Origin: Mxb001 sp964537955
Lineage (GTDB): Bacteria; Actinomycetota; Actinomycetes; S36-B12
DNA length: 64,000 nucleotides
Assembly: GCA_964537955.1 (NCBI GenBank)
Contig: CAZICY010000001.1
Coordinates: 1 to 64,000 of the forward strand
Direction of reading: 5' to 3'
Shown here: positions 24,247 through 32,699 of the stretch, in pieces
Layout: each line of letters opens with the position of its first letter
Numbering within the stretch: the stretch's first letter is position 1
The notes under the pieces: model-generated
What the model saw: only the letters and a program-made list of their open reading frames with translations
Database searches by the model: none
What the model was told of the DNA's origin: nothing
Made by a program: the position numbers and the translations under genes

Positions 24247-25190
24247 GCCTGATCCTCCTCGGCAGTGTGGCCGGTCAGCGACAAGAAGACGTCGTCGAGG
24301 GTAGGCCTGCGCAGAGCCAGGTCGGCGATGGCCACATGGGCCGTGTCGAGCGATCGCACCGCGTCGACGAGGGTCAGCGAGCCCCCCACCACGGGCGCGA
24401 TCACACGCTGGTCCGCGATGGTCACCTCCCCCGTGGCCACGGAGCGCAGGGCGGCAGCGGCGGCGTCCACCTGGGCGGGGTCTTCGACGACGACCTCCAG
24501 CCGGTCGCCGCCGACCTGGTCCTTGAGCGAGTCCGACGTGCCCTGGGCGATGACGCGGCCGTGATCGATGACGACGATCTCCTCGGCCAGTTGGTCGGCC
24601 TCCTCGAGGTACTGCGTCGTGAGCAGCACGGTGGTGCCGTCCGCCACGAGATCCTTGATGACTTCCCACAGGCCGATCCGCGAGCGCGGATCAAGGCCGG
24701 TCGTCGGCTCGTCGAGAAAGAGCACACGGGGCTTGGCGATGAGGCTGGCCGCCAGGTCCAGGCGGCGGCGCATACCGCCGGAGTAGGTGCGCAGGGATCG
24801 ATCGGCCGCGTCGGTGAGGTCGAAGCGCTCGAGGAGCTCGTCGCTGCGCTCCTTCACGTAGGCCGTGGGGAGGTGGTAGAGGTCCCCGAACATGCGGAGG
24901 TTCTCGCGGCCGGTGAGGTACTCGTCGACGGCGGCGTACTGACCCGTCAGGCCGATGATGCGCCGCACGGCGTTGGGCTTGCGGACCACGTCGAGGCCGT
25001 CCACCGTCGCGGTGCCGGCGTCCGGCTTGAGCAGGGTCGTGAGGATCCGCACCGCGGTCGTCTTGCCGGCTCCATTGGGGCCGAGGAGCCCGTAGACGGT
25101 GCCCTCGGGGACGCTGAGGTCGAGGCCGTCGAGGGCAACGACATCGCCGTACTTCTTGACGAGGCCCCGAGCCTCGATCATGTCGGACAC
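24243..25190 (-). CDS. ABC transporter ATPase, daunorubicin-resistance DrrA family
   Basis: This 315-residue protein has Walker A GPNGAGKTT, Q-loop LTGQYAAVDEYLTG, signature SGGMRRRLDLA and Walker B VLFLDEPTTGLDP. The DrrA-type C-terminal domain ends RRPTLDDVFLSLTGH. It energises the DrrB-like permease that overlaps its 3' end. GTG 25190 is supported by TAGCCT 7 nt upstream; ATG 25181 is the alternative. The pair lies downstream of ilvA on the same strand but has its own promoter. Confidence 0.93.
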   Translation of the reverse strand: MSDMIEARGLVKKYGDVVALDGLDLSVPEGTVYGLLGPNGAGKTTAVRILTTLLKPDAGTATVDGLDVVRKPNAVRRIIGLTGQYAAVDEYLTGRENLRMFGDLYHLPTAYVKERSDELLERFDLTDAADRSLRTYSGGMRRRLDLAASLIAKPRVLFLDEPTTGLDPRSRIGLWEVIKDLVADGTTVLLTTQYLEEADQLAEEIVVIDHGRVIAQGTSDSLKDQVGGDRLEVVVEDPAQVDAAAAALRSVATGEVTIADQRVIAPVVGGSLTLVDAVRSLDTAHVAIADLALRRPTLDDVFLSLTGHTAEEDQA

Positions 25191-25197
25191 GCCCGGA

Positions 25198-25203
25198 AGG
25201 CTA
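25198..25203 (-). promoter_or_regulatory. -10 hexamer TAGCCT of the ABC exporter operon
   Basis: TAGCCT, 7 nt, then the GTG at 25190 on the minus strand, without a Shine-Dalgarno. Confidence 0.55.
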
Positions 25204-25211
25204 CTCCGCCG

Positions 25212-26426
25212 CTACTGCACCTCGGTGATGCGGTACCCGCGCTGGCGCAGGTGATCGAGCAGTTGCTCGCGATGCTCGGCTCCGCGGGTCTCCAGGTCGA
25301 TGGTGATCTCCACCTCGTCGACCGCGAGCCGGGGATTGGTGCGCAGGTGGGACACGTCGACCACGTTGGCGTCGAGCGAGCCGATCTCGGCGAGCAGGCC
25401 CGCCAGGGAGCCCGGCCGGTCGGGCACGTGCACCGTGATCTGGGTGAAGCGGCCGCCCGCCGTCAGGCCGTGGCGGATGACACGCATCATGACGAGCGGA
25501 TCGACGTTGCCCCCTGAGAGCACCGCGACCACCGGCGCCTCGTAGCCGGCGGGGTCGTCCATGATGGCGGCCACTGCTGCGGCTCCCGCGGGCTCGACGA
25601 CCAGCTTGGAGCGCTCGAGCAGCTGCAGCTGGGCCTTGGCGAGCATGTCCTCCGACACCACCTTGACATCGTCGACGTAGCGCTGGATGAGGGCAAAGGG
25701 CACGTCGCCGGGGCGTCCGACGGCGATGCCGTCGGCCATCGTCCGCATGGTCTTGAGGGGCACGGGGTGACCAGCGAGGAGCGAGGGCGGGTAGGCCGCC
25801 GCTCCTGCCGCCTGAGCGCCGACGACGCGCACATCCGGACGCAGCGACTTGATCGCGAGCGCGACACCGGCGAGCAGTCCCCCGCCTCCCGTGCACACCA
25901 CGACGGTGCGCGCGTCCGGCACCTGCTCGAGGATCTCCAGGCCGAGCGTGCCCTGTCCCGCGACGATGTCGACGTGATCGAAGGGCGAGATGAAGATCGC
26001 TCCCGTCGACTCGGCGAACGCGCGTGCCTCGACGATCGCCTCGTCGAGGGTGGCTCCGTGGAAGCGCACGTCGGCGCCGTAGTCGCGGGTGGCGATGACC
26101 TTGGGCATGCTGGCCGAGCGCGGCATGAAGATGGTGGAGCGGATGCCCAGCATCGATGCCGCCAGGGCGACGCCCTGGGCGTGATTGCCGGCCGAGGCCG
26201 CGACGACGCCGGCAGCCCGCTCGGCGTCGCTGAGCTGGCTCAGCCGGTTGTAGGCGCCGCGGATCTTGAAGGACCCGGCGCGCTGGAGGTTCTCGGTCGC
26301 CAGGAAGACAGGGCCGCCCACGCGGTCGGACAGCCAGCGCGCGGAGTGCACGGGGAGGCGGCGTACGACGCCGTCGAGGCGGCCCGCGGCCGCATGGACG
26401 TCGGCGAGGGTCACCGTCTCGGTCAC
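25212..26426 (-). CDS. ilvA: Threonine dehydratase (threonine ammonia-lyase) with C-terminal ACT domain
   Basis: This PLP enzyme deaminates threonine to 2-oxobutyrate, for isoleucine synthesis or catabolism. In the 404-residue protein the Schiff-base Lys54 lies in RAGSFKIRGAYN, the phosphate loop is CTGGGGLLAG, and the C-terminal ~80 residues form one ACT-like domain (ITVHVPDRPGSLAGLLAEIG). The short single-ACT layout matches the TdcB/IlvA forms of actinobacteria. GTG 26426 is chosen because the conserved sequence starts within ten residues. The open frame upstream to 26993 overlaps the P450 gene on the other strand. Confidence 0.92.
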   Translation of the reverse strand: MTETVTLADVHAAAGRLDGVVRRLPVHSARWLSDRVGGPVFLATENLQRAGSFKIRGAYNRLSQLSDAERAAGVVAASAGNHAQGVALAASMLGIRSTIFMPRSASMPKVIATRDYGADVRFHGATLDEAIVEARAFAESTGAIFISPFDHVDIVAGQGTLGLEILEQVPDARTVVVCTGGGGLLAGVALAIKSLRPDVRVVGAQAAGAAAYPPSLLAGHPVPLKTMRTMADGIAVGRPGDVPFALIQRYVDDVKVVSEDMLAKAQLQLLERSKLVVEPAGAAAVAAIMDDPAGYEAPVVAVLSGGNVDPLVMMRVIRHGLTAGGRFTQITVHVPDRPGSLAGLLAEIGSLDANVVDVSHLRTNPRLAVDEVEITIDLETRGAEHREQLLDHLRQRGYRITEVQ

Positions 26427-26462
26427 AGACGCATCCTCGCAGAAGGAAGGCCCCGCTGAGCG

Positions 26463-27923
26463 ATGACCGGCGATCCCGGCGAGACTGGTCCGGTGACCAT
26501 GACCGAGCCCGACATCAAGGCCGTCGCGCGTCGCGCCAGGGAGCGCGTGGAGCACACGGACATCCCGATCCCCCGCGACCGACGCCGCGATGTCGCCCGG
26601 CCTGCTGGGCCGTCGGCAATCAAGGCGCTGCGCGGCATGGCCGCGACCGGCGCTGCGCCCAGCTTCATGGTCGACCTCGAGCGCAACTACTCGCCCATGG
26701 CGCACATGCGCCTGCTCGGCGACCACCTCTACGTGCTCACGGATCCCGCGGCCATCGTCGACGTCTTCATCGGACACGGTCGCCAGACCATGAAGGGTCG
26801 AGGCCTGCAGGGCGTCAAGGCCGTCGTCGGCAATGGCCTGCTCACCAGCGAAGGCGAGGCGCACCTGCGCAACCGTCGCCTCGTGCAACCCGCCTTCCAT
26901 CGGGATCGGATCGCGACGTACGCGGCAGACATGGCGTCCATGGCCGAGGCTCACGAGTCGACCTGGACTGAGGGCACGTCGATCGACATGCAAAGGGACA
27001 TGTCAGCGCTCACGCTCGAAATCGTCGGACGAACTCTCTTCGGCTCCGATCTGAGCAGTGACGCGGCGCAGATCGGCGAGGCCCTGGGTGACCTGCTCGA
27101 CGGCATGGGGCGCTACCTGGCGCTCGGCCCGCGCGTGCTCAGCGTTCCCACCCCTGGCCGCACGCGCGCGCTGGCTGCGTCCGCCCGGATCGACGACATC
27201 GTGCACCGCATCATCGACGAGCATCGAGCTGCTGGCGACACGGGCGACATGCTCAGTCTCCTCATCTCGGCACACGAGGACGGACTGGGCTTCAGCGACG
27301 CACAGGTGCGAGACGAGGCCGTGACGCTCGTGCTCGCCGGCCACGAGACGACGGCCATGACGCTCACGTGGACCTGGATGCTGCTCGCGCAGCACCCAGA
27401 GCGAGCCGAGTGGCTCCACGAGGAACTCGACCAGGTGCTCTCCGGTCGGACTCCGACGATGGAGGACATGGAGCGATTGCCCCGCACCCGCGCGATCGTG
27501 GCGGAGACCATCCGCCTGTATCCCCCGGCCTGGCTCCAAGGACGCCGCCTCCTCGCCGACGTGGATGTGGCGGGCTGGACCTTGCCCGAGGGGGCGCTCG
27601 TGCTGGCGAGCCAGTTCGCCCTTCACCGCAGTCCACGCTGGTGGGAGTCCTCGCTCGCCTTCCGTCCGCAGCGCTGGATCGACGCGGACGGCGCCTTCAG
27701 CGAGGACGCGCCCGGTCAGCCGCGCGGCGCATGGTTCCCCTTCGGCTGGGGCAATCGCCGCTGCATCGGCGAGCAGTTCGCGTGGACCGAAGCCACCCTC
27801 GTGCTGGCCACGCTGGCGCAAATGTGGGCCCCGCGCCTCGTGCCTGGTGCTGATGTCGAGCCCATGCCCGCAGTGACGCTGCGCACCCGCGCGGGCATGC
27901 CGATGGTGCTGCATCGTCGTTGA
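26463..27923 (+). CDS. Cytochrome P450
   Basis: This soluble 486-residue P450 has the I-helix oxygen-activation motif AGHETT, the K-helix ExxR in ETIRLYPPAW, and the heme-binding loop FPFGWGNRRCIG with axial Cys434. PPAWLQGRRLLADVDVAGW and the general pattern resemble the eukaryote-like bacterial P450s (CYP102- or CYP4-related clans) rather than the short actinobacterial type. No ferredoxin or reductase gene lies nearby, so redox partners must come from elsewhere. The substrate is unknown; a fatty acid or terpenoid is plausible. It is divergent from ilvA, 36 bp apart. Confidence 0.93.
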   Translation: MTGDPGETGPVTMTEPDIKAVARRARERVEHTDIPIPRDRRRDVARPAGPSAIKALRGMAATGAAPSFMVDLERNYSPMAHMRLLGDHLYVLTDPAAIVDVFIGHGRQTMKGRGLQGVKAVVGNGLLTSEGEAHLRNRRLVQPAFHRDRIATYAADMASMAEAHESTWTEGTSIDMQRDMSALTLEIVGRTLFGSDLSSDAAQIGEALGDLLDGMGRYLALGPRVLSVPTPGRTRALAASARIDDIVHRIIDEHRAAGDTGDMLSLLISAHEDGLGFSDAQVRDEAVTLVLAGHETTAMTLTWTWMLLAQHPERAEWLHEELDQVLSGRTPTMEDMERLPRTRAIVAETIRLYPPAWLQGRRLLADVDVAGWTLPEGALVLASQFALHRSPRWWESSLAFRPQRWIDADGAFSEDAPGQPRGAWFPFGWGNRRCIGEQFAWTEATLVLATLAQMWAPRLVPGADVEPMPAVTLRTRAGMPMVLHRR

Positions 27924-27944
27924 CTCCTCGGAGGCAGCGGCTGC

Positions 27945-27950
27945 TAGCGT
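27945..27950 (+). promoter_or_regulatory. Candidate -10 (TAGCGT) of the ktrBA operon
   Basis: TAGCGT would start transcription near 27957, leaving a ~15-nt leader with AGGAGG (27962-27967) before the ATG at 27972. Confidence 0.45.
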
Positions 27951-27971
27951 GAAGCGTCCCCAGGAGGCACC

Positions 27972-29309
27972 ATGCAGGGCCACTCCCGGCTCGCAAGACC
28001 CGAACGCGTCATCGCCGCTGCCTTCGCTGGCGCCATCGCTGCCGGCACTTTGATTCTGTGGCTCCCCGTCTCGAATGCGCGGGGCGAGTGGACCCCCTTG
28101 GTCGACGCGCTCTTCACGGCTACGTCCGCGGTGTGCGTGACCGGTCTCACCACGGTGGACACGGGCACCTACTGGTCGCCCCTCGGCCAGGTCGTCATTG
28201 CGATCCTCATCCAGGTCGGGGGCATCGGGATCATGACGCTGGCCACCCTCATTGCCGTGGCGCTTTTCCGTCGTATGGGCATCGGCGCCCGGTCGGTGAT
28301 CCAGAGGGAGACCAAGTCTCTGTCCGCCGCCGACCTGAGGCGCATCATCCTCAACATCGTCCTCTTCACCCTTATCGCCGAAGCCGCCCTGTCCGTCGCC
28401 TTGTCACTGCGCTTCATCGTTGGGTACGACTACCCCTGGGCACAGGCACTCACCCATGGGGCCTTCCACGCCGTCTCAGCCTTCAACAACGCAGGCTTCT
28501 CGCTCTACGCCGACAACCTCATCGGATTCGCGCAGGACCCATGGATCCTTCTGCCGATCGCCGCAGCGGTCATCGTCGGAGGCTTGGGCTTCCCCGTCGT
28601 CTTCGAGTTATGGCGTGGTTGGCGTCGGCCCAGGGCCTGGTCGGCGCTCACACGCATCACCGTGGTGATGACAGCGAGCCTCCTCGCACTGGGAATGCTC
28701 GGATTCCTCGTCAGCGAGCAGGGCAACGAGGCGACATGGGGCGCGTTGCCGGGCGGACAGCAGGTCCTCCAGGCGTTCTTCACTGGAGTCATGCCGAGGA
28801 CAGCGGGCTTCAACATCGTGGACATCGGGCAGATGCGTCCGGAGTCATGGGCACTCACGGATGTCCTCATGTTCATTGGAGGCGGAAGCGCGGGCACGGC
28901 TGGCGGAGTGAAGGTCACCACTGTCGGCATCATCATCTTTGTCGTCATCGCAGAAATGCGCAGTCGACCAGACGTCGAGGTTGGCAACCGAAGGATCTCC
29001 ACTGCCGTGCAGAGGCAGGCCCTCGCGGTCATCGCACTTGGCCTCGCCCTCGTAGCCGTGGGCACCATTGCGCTGCTCGCGCTCACCGACTGGGGCTTCG
29101 ATCAGGTGCTCTTCGAGTCAGTCTCGGCCTTCGGCACGGTCGGACTGTCTACTGGAATCACGAGCAGCCTTCCCGATGGAGCAAAGATCGCCCTCGTGCT
29201 GCTGATGTTCGCCGGGCGCATCGGACCCTTGACCTTCGCTGCTGCTCTAGCCAATCGATCGACAACGCGACTGCACAGGCGCCCCGAGGAAAGGATGTCC
29301 ATTGGCTAA
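27972..29309 (+). CDS. ktrB: TrkH/KtrB-type potassium uptake channel subunit
   Basis: This 445-residue membrane protein has four M1-P-M2 repeats typical of Trk/Ktr potassium channels. The first pore loop is FTATSAVCVTGLTTVDTGT, with further filter glycines in AFNNAGFSL, GFNIVDIG and AFGTVGLSTGI. Length fits KtrB. It works with the RCK subunit encoded by the overlapping downstream gene. An in-frame TTA codon at 28608-28610 is notable in a genome this GC-rich, and the gene seems slightly less GC-rich than its neighbours. The ATG has AGGAGG upstream. Confidence 0.93.
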   Translation: MQGHSRLARPERVIAAAFAGAIAAGTLILWLPVSNARGEWTPLVDALFTATSAVCVTGLTTVDTGTYWSPLGQVVIAILIQVGGIGIMTLATLIAVALFRRMGIGARSVIQRETKSLSAADLRRIILNIVLFTLIAEAALSVALSLRFIVGYDYPWAQALTHGAFHAVSAFNNAGFSLYADNLIGFAQDPWILLPIAAAVIVGGLGFPVVFELWRGWRRPRAWSALTRITVVMTASLLALGMLGFLVSEQGNEATWGALPGGQQVLQAFFTGVMPRTAGFNIVDIGQMRPESWALTDVLMFIGGGSAGTAGGVKVTTVGIIIFVVIAEMRSRPDVEVGNRRISTAVQRQALAVIALGLALVAVGTIALLALTDWGFDQVLFESVSAFGTVGLSTGITSSLPDGAKIALVLLMFAGRIGPLTFAAALANRSTTRLHRRPEERMSIG

Positions 29310-29958
29310 CAGCAAGGATCCCGTGCTTGTGGTCGGGCTCGGACGCTTCGGCCTCTCATTAGCTCGAGGACTGACTTCCGAGGGGACGCCCGTCTTCGCT
29401 GTGGATTCCGAGATGGACGCGGTCCAGCATGCTTCCTTCACCGTCCCCAACGTCATGCAGGCCAACTGCACGGACATCGACGCCCTGCGTCAAATCGGGG
29501 CACAGGACTTCTCCAGAGCCGTCGTGGCCATCGGATCAGACATCGAAGCGAGCATTCTGGCGGTGTCCCTGCTCGCCGATCTCGGAGTCCCGGAAATCTG
29601 GGCGAAGGCCAGCAGCACGCAGCATGCGCGAATCCTCGGCCGGGTGGGAGCTACCCACGTTGTCCAGCCGGAGAGGGATACCGGCGAGCGCGTCGCCCAC
29701 CAGATAGCCCACCGACACCTGGACTACGTCGAGATCGACCCGCAGTGGGTGCTCGCGCGCGTCAAGCCTCCACAGGACTTGGTCGGCGTGCCGCTGGGCG
29801 GCAGCAAGGTGCGCAAGCAGCGCGGCGTGACCGTGGTCGCGGTCAAGCCACAGGGGTCAACCGGCTTCACCTACTGCGATGCCGAGACCGTGCTCAGCTA
29901 CGGGGACGAGATCATGATCATGGGGTCACCACACGACGTAGACCGCTTCAGCGACTAG
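29302..29958 (+). CDS. ktrA: TrkA/KtrA-type RCK regulatory subunit of potassium uptake
   Basis: This 218-residue cytoplasmic protein has an RCK-N Rossmann domain (VVGLGRFGLSLARGL, AVDSEMDAVQHA) and an RCK-C domain from about residue 130 (PQDLVGVPLGGSKVRKQRGV, YGDEIMIMG). It gates the KtrB channel in response to nucleotides. It starts with TTG at 29302, overlapping ktrB by 8 bp; no ATG or GTG fits the beginning of the Rossmann fold better. It also carries a TTA codon (29359-29361, residue 20). Its TAG stop shares a CTAG with the convergent DUF2786 gene. Confidence 0.92.
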   Translation: MANSKDPVLVVGLGRFGLSLARGLTSEGTPVFAVDSEMDAVQHASFTVPNVMQANCTDIDALRQIGAQDFSRAVVAIGSDIEASILAVSLLADLGVPEIWAKASSTQHARILGRVGATHVVQPERDTGERVAHQIAHRHLDYVEIDPQWVLARVKPPQDLVGVPLGGSKVRKQRGVTVVAVKPQGSTGFTYCDAETVLSYGDEIMIMGSPHDVDRFSD

Positions 29959-30767
29959 GCGGACACGCCGGGCCCCTTCGCCCCGATGCCCTTGGCGCTC
30001 GTCGTACGCGCCCGATCGGCTGCTTCACGACCCGCACGCGAGGCACTCCCCGCGCGTCGACTGACGCCACCGGAGTAGCCGCTCCAGCGTCCGCGGGCGG
30101 TGGAGGCCTGGCGGTAGAAGGACCTCACCTCGTTCTCCTTGCTGCGCAGCACCAAGGCGCCAGTGGTCGCCACCGCCGTGCCGCCGGGCACTTCGGCCGG
30201 GATCTCCACACGCTGGCGCTTCGCCTCGGCGAGGACCTCGTCGCGGGCCTGCTGCAGGCGATCGCCGATCCGGTCGATGAAGGCGCGATAGAAGGCAGCA
30301 CGCGCGGTCTGGGCGGTGTGATCCTTGCGCCAGCCGTCACGCGAGATGTAGGTGTCTCCCCGCCACTCGCCGAGCGCGAGCCAGGTGGCCGCCGACGATG
30401 TCATCTGCGTCGCGAGTGAGCCGAAGAGCGCCTCGGCCAGCTCGATGTCGCTCGGCATGCCATAGGCGATGACATAAGTGGAGTTGTGGGCGATGTCGAC
30501 CTGCAGCGAGTTGCACTGCCCGACCGTGACGAACAGGCTCACCAGGTGGGTGTTGGCACGCTTGCCACGCTCTCCGATGGTGATGGTGACGCTCACCGGC
30601 TGCTCGCGGGCCTCTCGCCGCGCCGTGAGCGCGCGGGCCACGGCGAGATCGACGCTGGCCTGGGTCGCGAGGGCCTGCGCCTTGGCGAGGTAGGCCTCGG
30701 CCTCATGGGTGTTGTCGCTGCGCTCAGCCTTGGCGAGGAGGGCGGCGATGCGATCGAGGTGGCTCAT
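29955..30767 (-). CDS. DUF2786 domain protein
   Basis: This 270-residue protein opens with the DUF2786 helical repeat (RIAALLAKAERSDNTHEAEA, YLAKAQALATQASVD). A mixed middle domain (LVSLFVTVGQCNSLQVDIA, YGMPSDIELAEALF) and a basic Arg/Ser/Gly-rich tail (last ~50 residues) follow; the tail may bind nucleic acid. The family is known from actinobacteria and their phages but has no established function. It overlaps the upstream metalloprotease-like gene by 4 bp (ATGA), so the two are one unit. Confidence 0.82.
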   Translation of the reverse strand: MSHLDRIAALLAKAERSDNTHEAEAYLAKAQALATQASVDLAVARALTARREAREQPVSVTITIGERGKRANTHLVSLFVTVGQCNSLQVDIAHNSTYVIAYGMPSDIELAEALFGSLATQMTSSAATWLALGEWRGDTYISRDGWRKDHTAQTARAAFYRAFIDRIGDRLQQARDEVLAEAKRQRVEIPAEVPGGTAVATTGALVLRSKENEVRSFYRQASTARGRWSGYSGGVSRRAGSASRAGREAADRARTTSAKGIGAKGPGVSA

Positions 30768-31270
30768 CGCGCTCGCTCCGCGACCGGGATCCCGGCGCCG
30801 TCGAAGGCGGCGCGTAGGAGCAGCGCGGCCTCGGGACCGAGTGTGAGCTCGACGAGGAGCACCTCGTCGCCGCAGAACTGCGGACCGTGCGCGGCGACCC
30901 CGGGATGGGTGTGGGCGACGAGGTGGTGGGTGAGCTCATGCAGCACGATCGTCTCGCGGGCGGCCCAGCGCTCCCCCACGGCTCCCTGCAGCGGCAGGGC
31001 GATGACGTTATCCGCGTAGTGAGCCCTGCCATTGCCTCCGCGCTCGCGCACGCGGACAGCGGGCACGCCAGGCCAGCGGGTGATCACCCCGATGAGGCCG
31101 AGGACGGCGTCGACGTAGCGCTGGACCGACGCGATATCGGCGAAGCGGCGCTCCTGCGGGACCTGCAGAGGCGAGCCGAAGAAGTCGACGGTGCCGCCTC
31201 GCGCGAGCTGGCGCGCCCACTGCTCCTCCGCGGCGTACACGGCCGAGCGGTGCTGGTCACGGGAGGTCAC
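30764..31270 (-). CDS. TIGR04338-type putative zinc metallohydrolase (SprT-like)
   Basis: This 168-residue protein contains HELTHHLVAH, a zinc HExxH motif, followed by AHGPQFCGDEVLLV, the downstream His-Gly-Pro-x-Phe seen in SprT/WSS1-like peptidases. The N-terminal part (MTSRDQHRSAVYAAEEQW) matches what I remember of the TIGR04338 family. Its substrate is unknown. Coupling to DUF2786 suggests a joint role. GTG 31270 is supported by TACGGT 6 nt upstream. Confidence 0.82.
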   Translation of the reverse strand: MTSRDQHRSAVYAAEEQWARQLARGGTVDFFGSPLQVPQERRFADIASVQRYVDAVLGLIGVITRWPGVPAVRVRERGGNGRAHYADNVIALPLQGAVGERWAARETIVLHELTHHLVAHTHPGVAAHGPQFCGDEVLLVELTLGPEAALLLRAAFDGAGIPVAERAR

Positions 31271-31276
31271 GGGGCC

Positions 31277-31282
31277 ACCGTA
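31277..31282 (-). promoter_or_regulatory. -10 hexamer TACGGT of the TIGR04338/DUF2786 operon
   Basis: TACGGT, then GGCCCC, then the GTG at 31270 on the minus strand: leaderless geometry. Confidence 0.55.
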
Positions 31283-31345
31283 GGCCGAGACGACGGCCCG
31301 TCGTCAACGCCGCGCGGCACCCTGTGGATTGCCGCCCCTCTGAGG

Positions 31346-32680
31346 CTACGACGGGTCGAGCAGCGAGCGCAGTTCCGCATCGAGCAGATCCGGATCGACG
31401 GCGGGCTCGACTGCCGCTGGCCTGCGGATCTCGGCGGCCTTCGTCGCGCTCGCGGCCCAGTCCACGATGAGGAGCACCGCGGTGAAGCCGTGCAGATGGT
31501 TGGCACCCCCCACCGGCCCGATCTCTCCGGCGGCGAAGAAGCCGCCCACGGAGTCCGTGCGCAGGCCCTCTCGCACGACGGCCGCATCGTGATCGGACGT
31601 CGTGAACATCGCGCCCCCACGGCCATTGCACGTGAAGAGGTAGGCCCCCGCAGGCGTGCCGGCCTGGCTCACCAGGCTCACGACGGACTCCAGATCGGAG
31701 TCCGCGGAGTCGGCGTCGCGCAGGTGCAGCCGCACAACGGCGCCCACCGGTACGTCGTCCCCGACGGTGACGGCTCCCGTGTCCGCATCGACTCCGAGGA
31801 GGCCGCGGATGACGTAGTCAGCGGCGTGCACCCCATCGATGAGGTCATCGCGCGCAATGCCTACATGAAGGCCGCGGACCGCGAGGGCTTGGTCGCCGTC
31901 ATCAAGAGCGGAGACGACGTCACGGATCCGCTCGAGGGCGGGGCGCCCCGCGAGTGCACTCAGGGTCGTGCCCGCCGATGCCGTCACCGTCATCGGGTCA
32001 CCGATCGGCCGACAGCCTTGACTCACGACGACGCGGACCGGTGCGTGGGCATCGAGGACGACACCCACCCCGCCATTGTCGAAGACCGCGCCGTCGAGGA
32101 GCAGCCGCGACTCCCCCCGCTGGCGACCGCCGGAGACGAGACCGCCGACGACGGGAAGCGGTCCGTCCACGCGGGCGAAGGCCGCGACGACCTCGTCCGC
32201 CGGCAGAGTCCACGGGTCGGCGAGCAGCACGGCGAGGCGGTCGTCATCCTCGATGTCAGGCAGCCCGGTGAGCGCGACCCCGCCGTGCGGCGCAGGGACG
32301 GTCGCGAGTCGAAAACCACGTGGGCGCGCGCCCGGGAGGTGGGCAAGCCAGACCGAGACAGCCGGCTGCATCTCGACGGATTCATCCGGACCGATGACCC
32401 CGTGCGCATTCGATCCGACGGTGACGCAGCCGGGGGACTCCTCGGCGATCAACGCCGCGGCATGCGCGAGCGCGCGACCCGCGGCGAGCGGCTCACCGGG
32501 GGCGCTCACCGCCACGATGGCGAGGCTGGCCGGAGCGCCCAGCTCGTCGAGTGCCGCGCGCACGGCCTCAGGGACCGACGTCTCCAGCCCGCGGCGCAGT
32601 GCGACGGCGCATCGAGCCTCATGGGATCGAGCCTCGTGGGATCGAGCCCCGCTCGGGCCTCCGGGCGCCATGTCCTCCAT
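31346..32680 (-). CDS. FIST N/C-domain sensor-like protein
   Basis: This 444-residue cytoplasmic protein matches the FIST family. The FIST_N region includes PGCVTVGSNAHGVIG, FRLATVPAPHGG and LPVVGGLVSGG. The FIST_C region includes LVSQAGTPAGAYLFTCNGRG and the conserved GGFFAAGEIGPVGGANHLHGFTA (read as two blocks). FIST domains are thought to bind small ligands such as amino acids in signalling; stand-alone forms are unassigned. Its N-terminus contains a 15-bp tandem repeat that duplicates Ser-His-Glu-Ala-Arg. ATG 32680 is preferred; the alternative at 32701 overlaps the divergent AAA start. Confidence 0.83.
   Translation of the reverse strand: MEDMAPGGPSGARSHEARSHEARCAVALRRGLETSVPEAVRAALDELGAPASLAIVAVSAPGEPLAAGRALAHAAALIAEESPGCVTVGSNAHGVIGPDESVEMQPAVSVWLAHLPGARPRGFRLATVPAPHGGVALTGLPDIEDDDRLAVLLADPWTLPADEVVAAFARVDGPLPVVGGLVSGGRQRGESRLLLDGAVFDNGGVGVVLDAHAPVRVVVSQGCRPIGDPMTVTASAGTTLSALAGRPALERIRDVVSALDDGDQALAVRGLHVGIARDDLIDGVHAADYVIRGLLGVDADTGAVTVGDDVPVGAVVRLHLRDADSADSDLESVVSLVSQAGTPAGAYLFTCNGRGGAMFTTSDHDAAVVREGLRTDSVGGFFAAGEIGPVGGANHLHGFTAVLLIVDWAASATKAAEIRRPAAVEPAVDPDLLDAELRSLLDPS
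32611..32650 (-). repeat. 15-bp tandem repeat in the FIST gene N-terminus
   Basis: On the plus strand the unit ATCGAGCCTC(A/G)TGGG occurs twice in a row and a third partial copy follows. On the coding strand it encodes SHEAR twice. Such a repeat is prone to slippage but stays in frame (15 bp). Confidence 0.6.
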
Positions 32681-32687
32681 CCTGACG

Positions 32688-32693
32688 TACCGT
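32688..32693 (+). promoter_or_regulatory. -10 hexamer TACCGT of the AAA-VWA operon
   Basis: TACCGT plus 6 nt precedes the ATG at 32700. The 19-bp gap to the FIST start at 32680 must hold both divergent promoters. Confidence 0.55.
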
Positions 32694-32699
32694 CGTGGC

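Noticed and set aside
26427..26993. Upstream extension of the threonine dehydratase frame
   Set aside because: It lies antisense to the P450 start and has no family similarity; the enzyme begins properly at 26426.
26463..27923. P450 as part of a natural-product cluster
   Set aside because: No synthase, tailoring enzyme or dedicated regulator is nearby; the DrrAB-like exporter has its own promoter and no obvious link.
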